A stretch of 64,000 nt of DNA from Baekduia alba (GCF_028416635.1 NZ_CP114013.1:1364001-1428000); one strand, 5' to 3'; positions 1 to 7,896 are shown, counted from the first letter of the stretch. Notes: generated by a model from the sequence alone, not told the origin. Numbers and translations are program-made.

Positions 1-183
1 ATGACCGTGGACGTACGCGCCCGGTTCGAACGGCACGTCGACACCTGTGGGTGCTGCTCGCGCTACATGGTGCAGATGCGCGAGACGCTCGAGGTCGTGG
101 GCCACATCGATCCTGAAGGACTTGATCCACGCGTCGAGGCCGAGCTGCTCGACGCGTTCCGCGACTGGAAGGCCGGCGCGTGA
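1..183 (+). CDS. Anti-sigma factor zinc-finger protein, C-terminal part
   Basis: The reading frame enters from the left edge, so only the last 60 residues are visible. The H12-x3-C16-x2-C19 arrangement, preceded by an ARFERHV-like helix, is the zinc-binding anti-sigma (ZAS) signature. Such proteins hold an ECF sigma factor inactive in the cytoplasm, often in response to redox. The ATG at base 1 is probably internal, because ZAS proteins normally have about 10-20 residues before this motif. The stop overlaps the next start (GTGA), so the flavoprotein is translationally coupled. A redox link between the two is inference; the sigma factor gene would lie to the left. Confidence 0.7.
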   Translation: MTVDVRARFERHVDTCGCCSRYMVQMRETLEVVGHIDPEGLDPRVEAELLDAFRDWKAGA

Positions 184-1574
184 GCGAGATCCGCGAGGTC
201 GACGTGGTCGTGCTGGGCGCGGGCCCTTCCGGCGAGGTGATCGCCGGGCGCCTGGGCGGCCGCGACCTCGAGGTCGCGATCGTGGAGGACCGGCTCGTCG
301 GCGGCGAGTGCTCGTTCTGGGCGTGCATGCCGTCCAAGGCGCTGCTGCGCCCGGCCCAGGCGCTGGCCGAGGCGCGGCGCGTGCCGGGCGCGCGCGAGGC
401 GGTCACCGGCCCGCTGGACGTGGCCGCGGCGCTCGAGCGCCGGACCGAGGTCGTGCACGGCTGGGACGACAGCGCGCAGCTGCCGTGGCTCGAGGAGCGC
501 GGCGTGATGCTCGTGCGCGGCCACGGGCACATCGCGGGCAAGCAGGTCGTCCATGTCGGCGACGTCATCCTGCGGGCGCGCCGCGCGGTCGTCGTGTCGG
601 TCGGCACGGCGCCGCTGATCCCGCCGATCCCCGGCCTGGCCGAGGTCGATCCGTGGACCAACCGCGAGGCGTCGCAGGTCCGCGACGTGCCGGCGTCGCT
701 GATCGTGCTCGGCGGCGGCCCCGTCGGGTCCGAGCTGGCGCAGGCGTTCGCGACGCTCGGCGCGCGCGTGACGCTGCTGGAGCGCGAGGACCACCTGCTC
801 GGGCGCGACGAGCCGTTCGCGGCGGAGCTCGTGGCGGAGGGGTTGGTCAGGGCGGGCGTCGACGTCAAGTGCGGCGTGAGCGCGACCGCGGTGTCGCGCG
901 GTGCCGACGGGCGCGTGACGGTCGCGACGTCGGCGCACGGCGCGATCGAGGCCGACGAGATCCTGGTGGCCTCGGGCCGGCGGCATCTGACCGAGGACCT
1001 GGGGTTCGAGGCCGTCGACGTCGCGATCTCCGCCCACCCGCCCGGCTCGGTCGAGGTCGGCGACGACCTGCGCGTCGCGGGCCACGACTGGCTCTACGTC
1101 GTCGGCGACGCCAACGGCCGCGCGCTGCTCACCCACGAGGGCAAGCACCAGGCGCGCCTGGCCGCCGACCAGATCTGCGGCGACGCCGGCGCGCTTCTGC
1201 GGACCACGACCCCGCCCACCCCGCCGCCGCGCGTGACGTTCACCGAGCCCCAGGTCGCGGCCGTCGGGCACACCGAGGCCAGCGCGCGCGAGGCCGGGCT
1301 GCATGTGCGGGTGGTCGACGTGTCGACCGACGGCACCGCCGGCGCGTCGTTCCACGGCAAGGGCGGCGGCGGGACCTCGCGCATCGTCGTCGACGAGGAC
1401 CGGCGCGTGATCGTCGGCGCCACGTTCGTCGGCGTCGACGTCGCCGAGTGGCTGCACGCGGCGACGATCGCGATCGTCGGCCAGGTGTCGCTCGACGACC
1501 TCTGGCACGCCATCCCGGCGTTCCCGACGCGCAGCGAGGTGTGGTTGAACCTCTTGCAGGCATACGGGTTGTAG
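180..1574 (+). CDS. FAD/NAD(P)-dependent disulfide oxidoreductase (Lpd/mercuric reductase fold)
   Basis: 464 residues, the usual length of the class I pyridine nucleotide-disulfide oxidoreductases. An N-terminal FAD motif GAGPSG (13-18) is followed by the redox pair C44-SFWA-C49 in GGECSFWACMPSK. A second Rossmann motif GGGPVGSE (about 178) binds NAD(P)H and a C-terminal dimerisation domain follows. The canonical C-terminal His-Pro-Thr active-site motif (HPHPT in dihydrolipoamide dehydrogenase) reads PAFPTRSE here, so the catalytic His is not where expected and true lipoamide dehydrogenase activity is doubtful. GTG start, coupled to the anti-sigma gene. The substrate is unknown; a thiol or quinone reductase role is inference. 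Confidence 0.85.
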   Translation: MSEIREVDVVVLGAGPSGEVIAGRLGGRDLEVAIVEDRLVGGECSFWACMPSKALLRPAQALAEARRVPGAREAVTGPLDVAAALERRTEVVHGWDDSAQLPWLEERGVMLVRGHGHIAGKQVVHVGDVILRARRAVVVSVGTAPLIPPIPGLAEVDPWTNREASQVRDVPASLIVLGGGPVGSELAQAFATLGARVTLLEREDHLLGRDEPFAAELVAEGLVRAGVDVKCGVSATAVSRGADGRVTVATSAHGAIEADEILVASGRRHLTEDLGFEAVDVAISAHPPGSVEVGDDLRVAGHDWLYVVGDANGRALLTHEGKHQARLAADQICGDAGALLRTTTPPTPPPRVTFTEPQVAAVGHTEASAREAGLHVRVVDVSTDGTAGASFHGKGGGGTSRIVVDEDRRVIVGATFVGVDVAEWLHAATIAIVGQVSLDDLWHAIPAFPTRSEVWLNLLQAYGL

Positions 1575-1588
1575 GGGCCGGGAAGGGC

Positions 1589-1616
1589 GGAGGGCATGAG
1601 CACGCTCACGCCCTCC
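1589..1616 (+). terminator. Hairpin terminator after the flavoprotein gene
   Basis: GGAGGGC pairs with GCCCTCC, with an inner TGAG/CTCA stem and a 4-nt CACG loop, 15 bp after the stop codon. There is no T-tract, as is common in high-GC actinobacteria. Confidence 0.5.
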
Positions 1617-1757
1617 AGCGACCTCGTCTGCTGGGCGCGGTCGCCATCGGCGCGGAGGCGGCGCTGGTGTCGGTCGACGCGGCGCTGGCGCAGGAGAGCT
1701 TCCGCTCCTCGCCGCCGCGGCGGCGCGGGCGCCGCGGGTGAGCCAGCCGGCCGGCCC

Positions 1758-1786
1758 TTGAGCCCGCCGGAGCCGTCCGGTACCGT
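1758..1786 (+). promoter_or_regulatory. Promoter TTGAGC-17-TACCGT
   Basis: The -35 TTGAGC (1758-1763) and -10 TACCGT (1781-1786) are exactly 17 bp apart. The predicted start site falls at about 1793-1797, so the transcript would begin at or within a few bases of the ATG of the 13-codon leader ORF at 1797. Confidence 0.5.
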
Positions 1787-1796
1787 TGCCCGCCAC

Positions 1797-1838
1797 ATGC
1801 AGCACCTCCTTCGAGTAGCGATCACCAGCGCCCCTTAG
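1797..1838 (+). CDS. 13-codon leader peptide ORF, probably leaderless
   Basis: Encodes MQHLLRVAITSAP. No Shine-Dalgarno sequence precedes the ATG, but a TACCGT -10 box ends 10 bp upstream, so the mRNA probably starts at this ATG. Codons 3-8 lie over the 5' arm of a stem that hides the ribosome binding site of the gene at 1905. A ribosome on this ORF would therefore open the stem, as in translational-attenuation leaders. The peptide matches no leader I know, and its coding status is inferred from position only. Confidence 0.4.
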   Translation: MQHLLRVAITSAP

Positions 1839-1899
1839 CGGCCCGCGGAAGCGGGTCCGGCGACTGGCCGTTCTCGCTCCTACTCGAAACTCCGGAGGT
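1804..1899 (+). promoter_or_regulatory. Leader RNA whose stem sequesters the Shine-Dalgarno of the 1905 gene
   Basis: ACCTCC (1804-1809) can pair with the Shine-Dalgarno GGAGGT (1894-1899), and the adjoining TTCGAGTAG (1810-1818) pairs perfectly with CTACTCGAA (1880-1888). That gives 15 bp interrupted only by a 5-nt bulge. Inside lies a second hairpin, with 1840-1846 pairing to 1851-1857 around a GGAA loop. The closed form would block initiation at the ATG 5 nt downstream. The sequence matches no riboswitch class I know. Ligand sensing, ribosome-mediated opening or temperature sensing are all possible. Confidence 0.55.
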
Positions 1900-1904
1900 A
1901 CCTC

Positions 1905-2420
1905 ATGTCCATGTCGTTGTCCTACGCCAACGACCTGCGGGCGGCGCCGAACACGTTCCGCCCGTTCCGTCCCGACCCCGTCCAGCCGGCCGCGCTGAGC
2001 AACGCGCTGGAGCGCGCCCGGCTCGCCTCGTGGCGGCTGGTCACCGTCACCGATCCGGCCCTGCGGCGCGCGATCCGCGACGCGCACCTGCCGCACTGGC
2101 GCTCGCACCTCGCCGAGACCGGCGGCGCGCGGATCCTCGCCGCCGACGCGCCCGCCCGCCAGGCGCGGGACCTGCGCGTCGCCGACGCGTTCGCCCGCTC
2201 GCTGCACGAGGCGCCCGTCCACCTCGTCCTGCTCGGGCGGACCGGCGGGTCGCTGCGCACGACCGCGCTCGGCGACCTCGCCGCCGGGCTGCGCGCCGAG
2301 GGGATGGACGCCGCGCCGGTCCCGTGCGCGCGCCAGGCCGCCGAGGAGATCGCGCAGCTGCTGGACCTGGACGACCGCCTCGTCGTCTCCGGCGTCCTCG
2401 CGGCCCGGCCGGTGCGATGA
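1905..2420 (+). CDS. Nitroreductase-family protein, shortened
   Basis: 171 residues. The start FRPFRPDPVQPAAL and the later WRLVTVTDPALRRAI segment match the opening helix and first strand of nitroreductase-fold flavoproteins, and the C-terminal LLDLDDRLVVSGVLA resembles the end of that fold. The normal SGGNRQPW-type FMN-binding segment between them is missing: ALERARLAS runs straight into WRLV. FMN binding is therefore uncertain and the protein may be a non-catalytic or specialised relative. Strong GGAGGT ribosome site, which the upstream leader stem can hide. Confidence 0.6.
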   Translation: MSMSLSYANDLRAAPNTFRPFRPDPVQPAALSNALERARLASWRLVTVTDPALRRAIRDAHLPHWRSHLAETGGARILAADAPARQARDLRVADAFARSLHEAPVHLVLLGRTGGSLRTTALGDLAAGLRAEGMDAAPVPCARQAAEEIAQLLDLDDRLVVSGVLAARPVR

Positions 2421-2472
2421 CGGCTCGTCGCCGATCGTGCGCGGTGGGCGCCGCGCCGCGCGGAGGCAGGCG

Positions 2473-3687
2473 ATGAGCGGCCGGCAGATCTCCGCCGCGC
2501 CGCCCGCCGCCGCCGCGCGCCTGCGCGACGTCGCGAGCTCGCCCGTGCGCGAGATCCTGGCGTTGACGCAGCGCCCCGGCGTGATCTCGTTCGCCGGCGG
2601 CCTGCCGGCGCCCGAGCTGTTCGACGCGCCGGGGCTGCGCGCGGCGTTCGCCGCCGCGCTGGCCGACGACGCCTACGGGCGCACGCTCCAGTATTCGACG
2701 ACCGAGGGCGATCCGGAGCTGCGGCGCCTCGTCGCGGCGCGGCTCGGCACGCGCGGCCTGCCGACCGACGCCGACGACGTCCTCATCACGTCGGGCTCCC
2801 AGCAGGCGCTGACGCTCATCGCGGCGGTCCTGATCGAGCCGGGCGACACCGTCCTGGTCGAGGAGCCGTCCTACCTCGCGGCGCTGCAGTGCTTCCAGAT
2901 GGCGGGCGCGCGCGTCGTCCCGGTGCCGTGCGACGACGACGGCCTGGACCCCGAGGCGATCCCGGCGCTCGTGCGCCGCGAGCGGCCCAAGCTGCTGTAC
3001 ACGGTCCCGACGTTCCACAACCCGACCGGCCGGACGCTGCCGCTGGAGCGCCGCGCCGCGCTCGCGCGCGTCGCCGCGCGCGTGGGGCTGTGGATCGTCG
3101 AGGACGACCCGTACGGCGAGCTGCGCTACCGCGGCGCGCCGGTCGCGCCGGTCGCGTCGCTGCCCGGCGCCGAGGACCGGACGATCGCGCTGTCGACGTT
3201 GTCGAAGGTGTTGGTCCCGGGCCTGCGCATCGGGTGGCTGCGCACGCCGGCCGCGCTGCGCCGCGCGCTGGTCGTCGCCAAGCAGGCGGCGGACCTCCAC
3301 ACGTCCACGATCGACCAGGCCGCGGCCGCGCACTGGCTGGCCGCGAGCGACCTCGACGCGCACATCGCGGGCCTGCGCGCGGTCTACGCGCCGCGCTGCG
3401 ACGCGCTCCTCGGCGCGCTGGCCGGCACGCTGCCGGAGGGTTCGCGCTGGACGCGTCCGGACGGCGGCATGTTCGTCTGGGTCCGGCTGCCCGACGGCTG
3501 GGACGCCGACGACCTGCTGCAGGCGGCGCTCGAGCGCGAGGTCGCGTTCGTCCCGGGCTGGCCGTTCTTCCCAGGCCCGCCGGACCGCGCGACGCTGCGC
3601 CTCTCCTTCACCACGCACACCGAGGCCGAGATCGCCGAGGGGCTGACGCGGCTGCGGGCGGCCGTGGACAGCCGCCGCCGCGCCTGA
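2473..3687 (+). CDS. PLP-dependent aminotransferase, class I/II (2-aminoadipate/LysN type)
   Basis: 404 residues of aminotransferase fold type I. Visible landmarks are ISFAGGLPAPELF at the N-terminus, the SGSQQAL turn that grips PLP, the YTVPTFHNPTGR segment with its conserved Asn, DDPYGEL with the ring-nitrogen Asp, and STLSKVLVPGLRIGW with the Schiff-base Lys. This pattern is typical of the MocR-like/LysN branch, but no GntR DNA-binding domain is present. The start at 2473 is chosen because GGAGG lies 7 nt upstream; an upstream in-frame start at 2437 lacks one. The amino donor is probably an amino acid such as 2-aminoadipate or a branched-chain residue, which is inference. Confidence 0.87.
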   Translation: MSGRQISAAPPAAAARLRDVASSPVREILALTQRPGVISFAGGLPAPELFDAPGLRAAFAAALADDAYGRTLQYSTTEGDPELRRLVAARLGTRGLPTDADDVLITSGSQQALTLIAAVLIEPGDTVLVEEPSYLAALQCFQMAGARVVPVPCDDDGLDPEAIPALVRRERPKLLYTVPTFHNPTGRTLPLERRAALARVAARVGLWIVEDDPYGELRYRGAPVAPVASLPGAEDRTIALSTLSKVLVPGLRIGWLRTPAALRRALVVAKQAADLHTSTIDQAAAAHWLAASDLDAHIAGLRAVYAPRCDALLGALAGTLPEGSRWTRPDGGMFVWVRLPDGWDADDLLQAALEREVAFVPGWPFFPGPPDRATLRLSFTTHTEAEIAEGLTRLRAAVDSRRRA

Positions 3688-3705
3688 AAAGCTGAAGCGT
3701 CCCTG

Positions 3706-4131
3706 ATGGACGCCGTCGCCGAGCCGCACCCGCTGGAGGGCATCGCCGAAGCCGACGCGCACCTGGGCCGCGAGGTCCCGTTGCCGCGCGTCCCGCTGCC
3801 GTTGACGCGCTGGGTCGACGTGTACGCCTGCGGGCCGCAGGCCGTCGAGGTCGCCTGGAACCTCGACGACACGCGCCCGGACCGCCCCGGCCGCGTCTCG
3901 CTCTACGCCGGCACCGCGGCCCCGCCCGCGCGCGACCTGACCGCCGCGACGCCGCCCGCGTCGATCGCCGACGGTGTCGTCCACCGCGAGGCCCCGCTCG
4001 CCGAGGCGCAGCCCTCCCTGCGCCCGGTCCACGAGCTCTCCTGGCAGCTCGACGGCCTCCACCTGCGCCTGACCGCGCAGGGCCCATGGGCGCTCAGCGC
4101 GCTGGTCGCCATCGCGCAGAGCGTGGCCTGA
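3706..4131 (+). CDS. Conserved-looking protein of unknown function
   Basis: 141 residues with a balanced composition and high third-position GC. There is no signal peptide or membrane segment and no family is recognised. It contains conserved-looking aromatic stretches (RWVDVYACGPQ and HELSWQLDGLHLRL) that suggest a small beta-rich domain. It lies 18 bp after the aminotransferase gene on the same strand and before a separate promoter for glpX. No clear Shine-Dalgarno sequence is seen. Function unknown. Confidence 0.6.
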   Translation: MDAVAEPHPLEGIAEADAHLGREVPLPRVPLPLTRWVDVYACGPQAVEVAWNLDDTRPDRPGRVSLYAGTAAPPARDLTAATPPASIADGVVHREAPLAEAQPSLRPVHELSWQLDGLHLRLTAQGPWALSALVAIAQSVA

Positions 4132-4136
4132 ATCCA

Positions 4137-4142
4137 TAGGCT
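4137..4142 (+). promoter_or_regulatory. -10 box TAGGCT for leaderless glpX
   Basis: TAGGCT ends 8 nt before the glpX ATG, and no Shine-Dalgarno sequence is present. This fits the leaderless promoter pattern seen across the window. Confidence 0.5.
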
Positions 4143-4150
4143 CCGAGCCC

Positions 4151-5146
4151 ATGGCCCAGACCACCGGACCTGACCGCAACCTCGCGCTGGAGCTCGTGCG
4201 CACGACCGAGGCGGCCGCGCTCGCCGCCGCCCGCATGGTCGGCCGCGGCGACAAGATCGGCGCCGACCAGGCCGCCGTCGACGCGATGCGCCTCGTGCTC
4301 GGCACCGTCTCGATGGACGGCATCGTCGTCATCGGCGAGGGCGAGAAGGACGAGGCGCCGATGCTCTACAACGGCGAGCAGATCGGCGACGGCTCGCCGC
4401 CGCAGGTCGACATCGCGGTCGACCCGCTGGAGGGCACGACGCTCGCGGCCAAGGGCATGCCCAGCGCGCTCGCGGTGATCGCGCTCTCCGAGCGCGGGAC
4501 GATGTTCAACCCGGGCCCGATCGTCTACATGGAGAAGCTGGCCGGCGCCGACGACATCGCCGACCTGCTCGACCTCGACCGGCCGCTGACCAAGACCATC
4601 GAGTTGGTCGCCGAGCGCCGCGGGGTCGAGATCGGCGACATCATGATCGTGTCGCTGGAGCGCGACCGGCACACCGAGACGCTGCAGGCCGTCCGCGACA
4701 TCGGCGCCCGCGTCCGGCTCATCCAGCACGGCGACGTGTCGGCGTCGATGCTCGCGGTCTCCGACCGCTCGCCGGTCGACCTGCTGTGGGGCATCGGCGG
4801 CACGCCGGAGGGCGTCATCTCCGCGGCGGCGATCAAGTCGCTCGGCGGCGGCCTGGTCGGCAAGCTGTGGCCGCGCGACGACGAGGAGCGCAGCGCGGCG
4901 ATCGCCGCGGGCTACGACCTCGACCGCCAGCTCACCCAGGACGACCTCGTCAAGGGCGACGACTGCTTCTTCGCGGCGACCGGCGTCACCGACGGCGACG
5001 TGCTCCAGGGCGTCCGCTACCAGGGCGCGCGCAGCGCGACGACCGAGTCCCTGGTGATGCGCTCGCGCTCCGGCACGGTGCGCCGCATCTCCGCCCGCCA
5101 CGACCGCACCAAGCTGCGGGCGCTGGTCAGCGAGCGCTACGGCTAG
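4151..5146 (+). CDS. glpX: Fructose-1,6-bisphosphatase class II (GlpX)
   Basis: 331 residues, the normal GlpX length. The metal- and phosphate-binding motifs IGEGEKDEAPML (about 62-73) and VDPLEGTTLAAKG (about 97) are intact, as is the C-terminal GGTPEGVISAAAIKSLGG segment. The enzyme hydrolyses fructose 1,6-bisphosphate to fructose 6-phosphate, the committed cytosolic step of gluconeogenesis. In most actinobacteria it is the only FBPase. The gene has its own leaderless-type promoter and is followed by a convergent gene after about 115 bp. Confidence 0.96.
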   Translation: MAQTTGPDRNLALELVRTTEAAALAAARMVGRGDKIGADQAAVDAMRLVLGTVSMDGIVVIGEGEKDEAPMLYNGEQIGDGSPPQVDIAVDPLEGTTLAAKGMPSALAVIALSERGTMFNPGPIVYMEKLAGADDIADLLDLDRPLTKTIELVAERRGVEIGDIMIVSLERDRHTETLQAVRDIGARVRLIQHGDVSASMLAVSDRSPVDLLWGIGGTPEGVISAAAIKSLGGGLVGKLWPRDDEERSAAIAAGYDLDRQLTQDDLVKGDDCFFAATGVTDGDVLQGVRYQGARSATTESLVMRSRSGTVRRISARHDRTKLRALVSERYG

Positions 5147-5262
5147 GGCGATTCTCCGGGCCACCTCGCCGCGCCTGACGCCACCGACCGGCTTGATGGG
5201 CTGGCGCCCACCGGCGCTCGCCCGGCGACGTCAGCCACGACGATGCGGGCCGGCCAATCGGC

Positions 5263-5994
5263 CTAAGACGGTGAGGAGCGTTCTCGCTCCGGCTCGCCCG
5301 TCTCCTCGTGGGAGGACGGGCCGCGGAAGCGCCCGGCGATCGACTCGTCGAGCTCGCGGCGCGCCAGCCGGCGCAGGAAGCCGTGGGTCACGATGACGTG
5401 GATCCGCGACTGCGTGTTGGTGTACAGGAACCGCCCGAGCCGCGAGGCGATCTGCGGGTAGAAGTTCGCGACCTCGACCTCGACGTTGATGCGCTCCTTG
5501 CCCGGCTCGTCGCAGTCGAGCCGGCGCACGTCGATCTCCAGGTAGCCGTCGCCGCCGTGGCCCTGGGCGGCGACGAGCAGGCCCTGCTCGATCCGCCAGC
5601 GCACGATCCCGCGCTCGCTGTCGGTCTCGTACTCCGGCGCCTGGAACGTGAGCAGCTTGAAGGGCCGGAACAGGAGGCACACGTAGCGCTCCTCGTCGGT
5701 GTAGTAGACGCGGATGAGCCCAAGGGTCACGTAGGTCAGGTACGACCAGTACGTGCGCGCCAGGCGCTCCAGCGTCTCGACCGACCACAGCTCGCCGAAC
5801 AGCTTCTCGGGCAGGACGATGTCGGCGCCCTGGATCGAGCGCACCGCGCCGTCGCCGTCGATCGTCGTGTCGTCGGTGGGGTCGCGGACGATCACGCCGG
5901 CGATCTCGCGCGCCCCGCCGAGGCGGGTGACCAGCGAGTAGGCGATCCGGGCGGCGAGCGCGAGCGCGGCGAGGAAGACCAGCGGAAGGACCAT
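5263..5994 (-). CDS. Membrane-anchored protein of unknown function
   Basis: 243 residues starting with one hydrophobic helix (LPLVFLAALALAARIAYSLV), then a soluble domain rich in aromatic and charged residues. The tail (EETGEPERERSSPS) is disordered. No motif or family is recognised. It lies 13 bp downstream of the NmrA-like gene on the same strand and is probably co-transcribed with it. A role near the inner face of the membrane is the most that can be said. Confidence 0.6.
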   Translation of the reverse strand: MVLPLVFLAALALAARIAYSLVTRLGGAREIAGVIVRDPTDDTTIDGDGAVRSIQGADIVLPEKLFGELWSVETLERLARTYWSYLTYVTLGLIRVYYTDEERYVCLLFRPFKLLTFQAPEYETDSERGIVRWRIEQGLLVAAQGHGGDGYLEIDVRRLDCDEPGKERINVEVEVANFYPQIASRLGRFLYTNTQSRIHVIVTHGFLRRLARRELDESIAGRFRGPSSHEETGEPERERSSPS

Positions 5995-6007
5995 CTGGCC
6001 GCGGAAC

Positions 6008-6913
6008 CTATCTCGCGAGCGCGGAGCGCACCGCGTCGTCGAAGCTCAGCGGGGCGTCGTTGAGGCCTTCCGGCGGCTCCTCGCGCACCACGGTCTCCGA
6101 GCTGAGGCCCTCGACGAGCGGCTTGACCAGCCCGAGCTTGACCGGCGTCACGAGCGCGACCCAGTAGGACGACAGCCGCGGTGTGAAGAGCGGGACGCGG
6201 ATCAGCACCGGCTGGCGCCGGCCCTCGACGGCGGCGAAGCGGCGGAGCATCTCGCGGTAGGTCAGGACGTCGGCACCGCCGAGCTGGACCTCGGCCGGCG
6301 CGTCGTCGCGGATGGCGAGCGCCGCGAGCGTCTTGGTGACGTCGGCGATGGCGACGGGCTGGCTGCGCGTCTCCAGCCACTTGGGCGTGATCATCACCGG
6401 CAGGTGCTTGACCAACCCCTCGAGCATCTGGAACGAGGCGCTCTGGGCGCCGACGATCATCGCGGCGCGGACGTGGACGAGGTCGCCGTGGTCGCCGATC
6501 GCCTCCTGGAGGACGTGCGCGACCTCGTGGCGGCTGCGCAGGTGCTCGGAGCCCTCCTCGCCGCCGTCGCCCTCCAGGCCGCCGAGGTACACGGTGCGGG
6601 CGACGCCGTTGCGCGCCATCGCCGTCCCGAAGTGCTCGGCGGCTCGGCGGTCGCGGTCGGCGAAGTCGCCGTCGCCCATCGAGTGCACGAGGTAGTAGGC
6701 GACGTCCACGCCCGCGGCGGCCGCGTCCAGGCCCTCGCCGCTGACGACGTCGCCCTCGCAGATCTTGACTCGCTCTTCGTCGGGCAGCGTTCGCTGTGCG
6801 CGGGCGGCGTCGCGCACCAGGCAGCGGACCTCGTGTCCGGCTTCGAGGAGCTGAGGAAGGAGCTGGCCACCGACGTAGCCGGTGGCTCCGGTGAGGAGCA
6901 CGGTGGAGGTCAC
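6008..6913 (-). CDS. NAD(P)H-binding NmrA/atypical SDR family protein
   Basis: 301 residues from the chosen GTG. The Rossmann motif TGATGYVGGQLLPQLL is followed by RCLVRD, typical of atypical short-chain dehydrogenases that bind NAD(P) as sensors or reductases. VDVAYYLVHSMG and the MITPKWLETRSQPVAI segment match the YbjT/NmrA-like branch. A longer frame extends to 7033, but those extra residues are proline/arginine-rich and cross the intergenic operator, so GTG 6913 is preferred. Transcribed divergently from the MerR-DICT regulator, which may control it. Confidence 0.78.
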   Translation of the reverse strand: MTSTVLLTGATGYVGGQLLPQLLEAGHEVRCLVRDAARAQRTLPDEERVKICEGDVVSGEGLDAAAAGVDVAYYLVHSMGDGDFADRDRRAAEHFGTAMARNGVARTVYLGGLEGDGGEEGSEHLRSRHEVAHVLQEAIGDHGDLVHVRAAMIVGAQSASFQMLEGLVKHLPVMITPKWLETRSQPVAIADVTKTLAALAIRDDAPAEVQLGGADVLTYREMLRRFAAVEGRRQPVLIRVPLFTPRLSSYWVALVTPVKLGLVKPLVEGLSSETVVREEPPEGLNDAPLSFDDAVRSALAR

Positions 6914-6996
6914 GAAGGGGGGTACGTGCCGGATCGGCCTGGCCGATGAACCCGGATGGGCTCCACGACGTACCCCGTCCGGTGCGGGCGGAACAC

Positions 6997-7011
6997 TCAA
7001 CAGCCTGTTGA
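6997..7011. promoter_or_regulatory. Palindrome TCAACAG-C-CTGTTGA between divergent genes
   Basis: A perfect 7+1+7 inverted repeat lies 31 bp before the MerR-DICT start and in the region where the divergent NmrA-like gene would be expressed. MerR-family regulators bind such dyads, so this is the likely operator for the regulator at 7042. That assignment is inference. Confidence 0.45.
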
Positions 7012-7041
7012 ACGTCAGGAGCGTTCGACGCACAAGGGGAA

Positions 7042-7896
7042 ATGACCACCGATCTCGCCATCAAGGACGTCGCTGAGCGCACCGGCATCGCTGCCGGGAC
7101 GATCCGCATGTGGGAGCAGCGCTACGGCTTCCCGGTGCCAGGGCGCACCGCGTCCGGCTACCGCCGCTACACCGAGGACGACGTCGAGGCGCTGCGCAAA
7201 GTCCTCGCGCTGCGCCATCGCGGCCTGTCCGTGCCGGCCGCGATCTCGCGCGCCCAGGACACGGGCGGCCCGTCCGACCATCCGTCGATCTACGCCGCGG
7301 TCGCCGCCCAGGACGTGGGCGCGCGCCCGCAGGTGCTGAAGAAGTCGACGCTCATCGCGCTGTCCAAGGCGATCGAGCACGAGGCGCTCGCGCTGGCCGC
7401 CGCGCCGGTCGTCTTCGGCGCCTTCCAGGAGGAGCGCTTCTACCGGCGCGTCGAGCGGCGCTACCGCCGCCTGGCGCAGCACGCCGACGCGTCCGCGGTC
7501 TTCGCCGACTTCCCGGACGGCGTGCGCCATCCGGGCGGCGCGCCGGTCGAGATCCCGATCGGCTGCGACGACGTGCTCGGCAACGAGTGGGCGGTCGTGA
7601 TCGACGCGCCCGGCTACTCCGCGTGCCTGCTGGCGTGGGAGCAGCCGGGGCTCAACGAAGCCGGCGGGCCGGACGACCGCGACCGGCTGTTCGAGGCGAT
7701 CTGGACCATCGACGCCGAGGCGACGCGCCGCGCCGCCCAGGTCGCGGCGCGGCTGGCGGGCCGGGCGGATCCGGCGTTCGGCGAGCGGCTCGAGGAGCTG
7801 CTGGCCGACCGGCCGCTGGCGCTCGAGGAGCCGGCGCCGGCGCTCACCGCGCTGACGAACCGGATGGTCGCGTACCTCGAAGCGGCGTCGCGCTAG
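7042..7896 (+). CDS. MerR-family transcriptional regulator with DICT sensory domain
   Basis: 284 residues. The N-terminal winged helix (IKDVAERTGIAAGTIRMWEQRYGF then GYRRYTEDDVEALR) is the MerR HTH of the LitR/CarH-like branch. The remainder (KSTLIALSKAIEHEAL, FQEERFYRRVERRYRRLAQ, WAVVIDAPGYSACLLAWEQ) fits a DICT domain, a sensory module associated with diguanylate cyclases and light or two-component systems. An AAGGGGA ribosome site precedes the ATG. It probably controls itself and the divergent NmrA-like gene through the palindrome at 6997. The signal is unknown. The 3' end overlaps the convergent EamA gene by 53 bp. Confidence 0.83.
   Translation: MTTDLAIKDVAERTGIAAGTIRMWEQRYGFPVPGRTASGYRRYTEDDVEALRKVLALRHRGLSVPAAISRAQDTGGPSDHPSIYAAVAAQDVGARPQVLKKSTLIALSKAIEHEALALAAAPVVFGAFQEERFYRRVERRYRRLAQHADASAVFADFPDGVRHPGGAPVEIPIGCDDVLGNEWAVVIDAPGYSACLLAWEQPGLNEAGGPDDRDRLFEAIWTIDAEATRRAAQVAARLAGRADPAFGERLEELLADRPLALEEPAPALTALTNRMVAYLEAASR

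Noticed and set aside
1804-1899. Assignment of the leader to a known riboswitch class
   Set aside because: Conserved cores of the cobalamin, TPP, FMN, SAM, c-di-AMP and other common classes are not present, so it is left as an unassigned structured leader.
6914-7033. Upstream extension of the NmrA-like gene to 7033
   Set aside because: The extra residues are not protein-like and would cover the operator palindrome and the promoter region of the divergent regulator.
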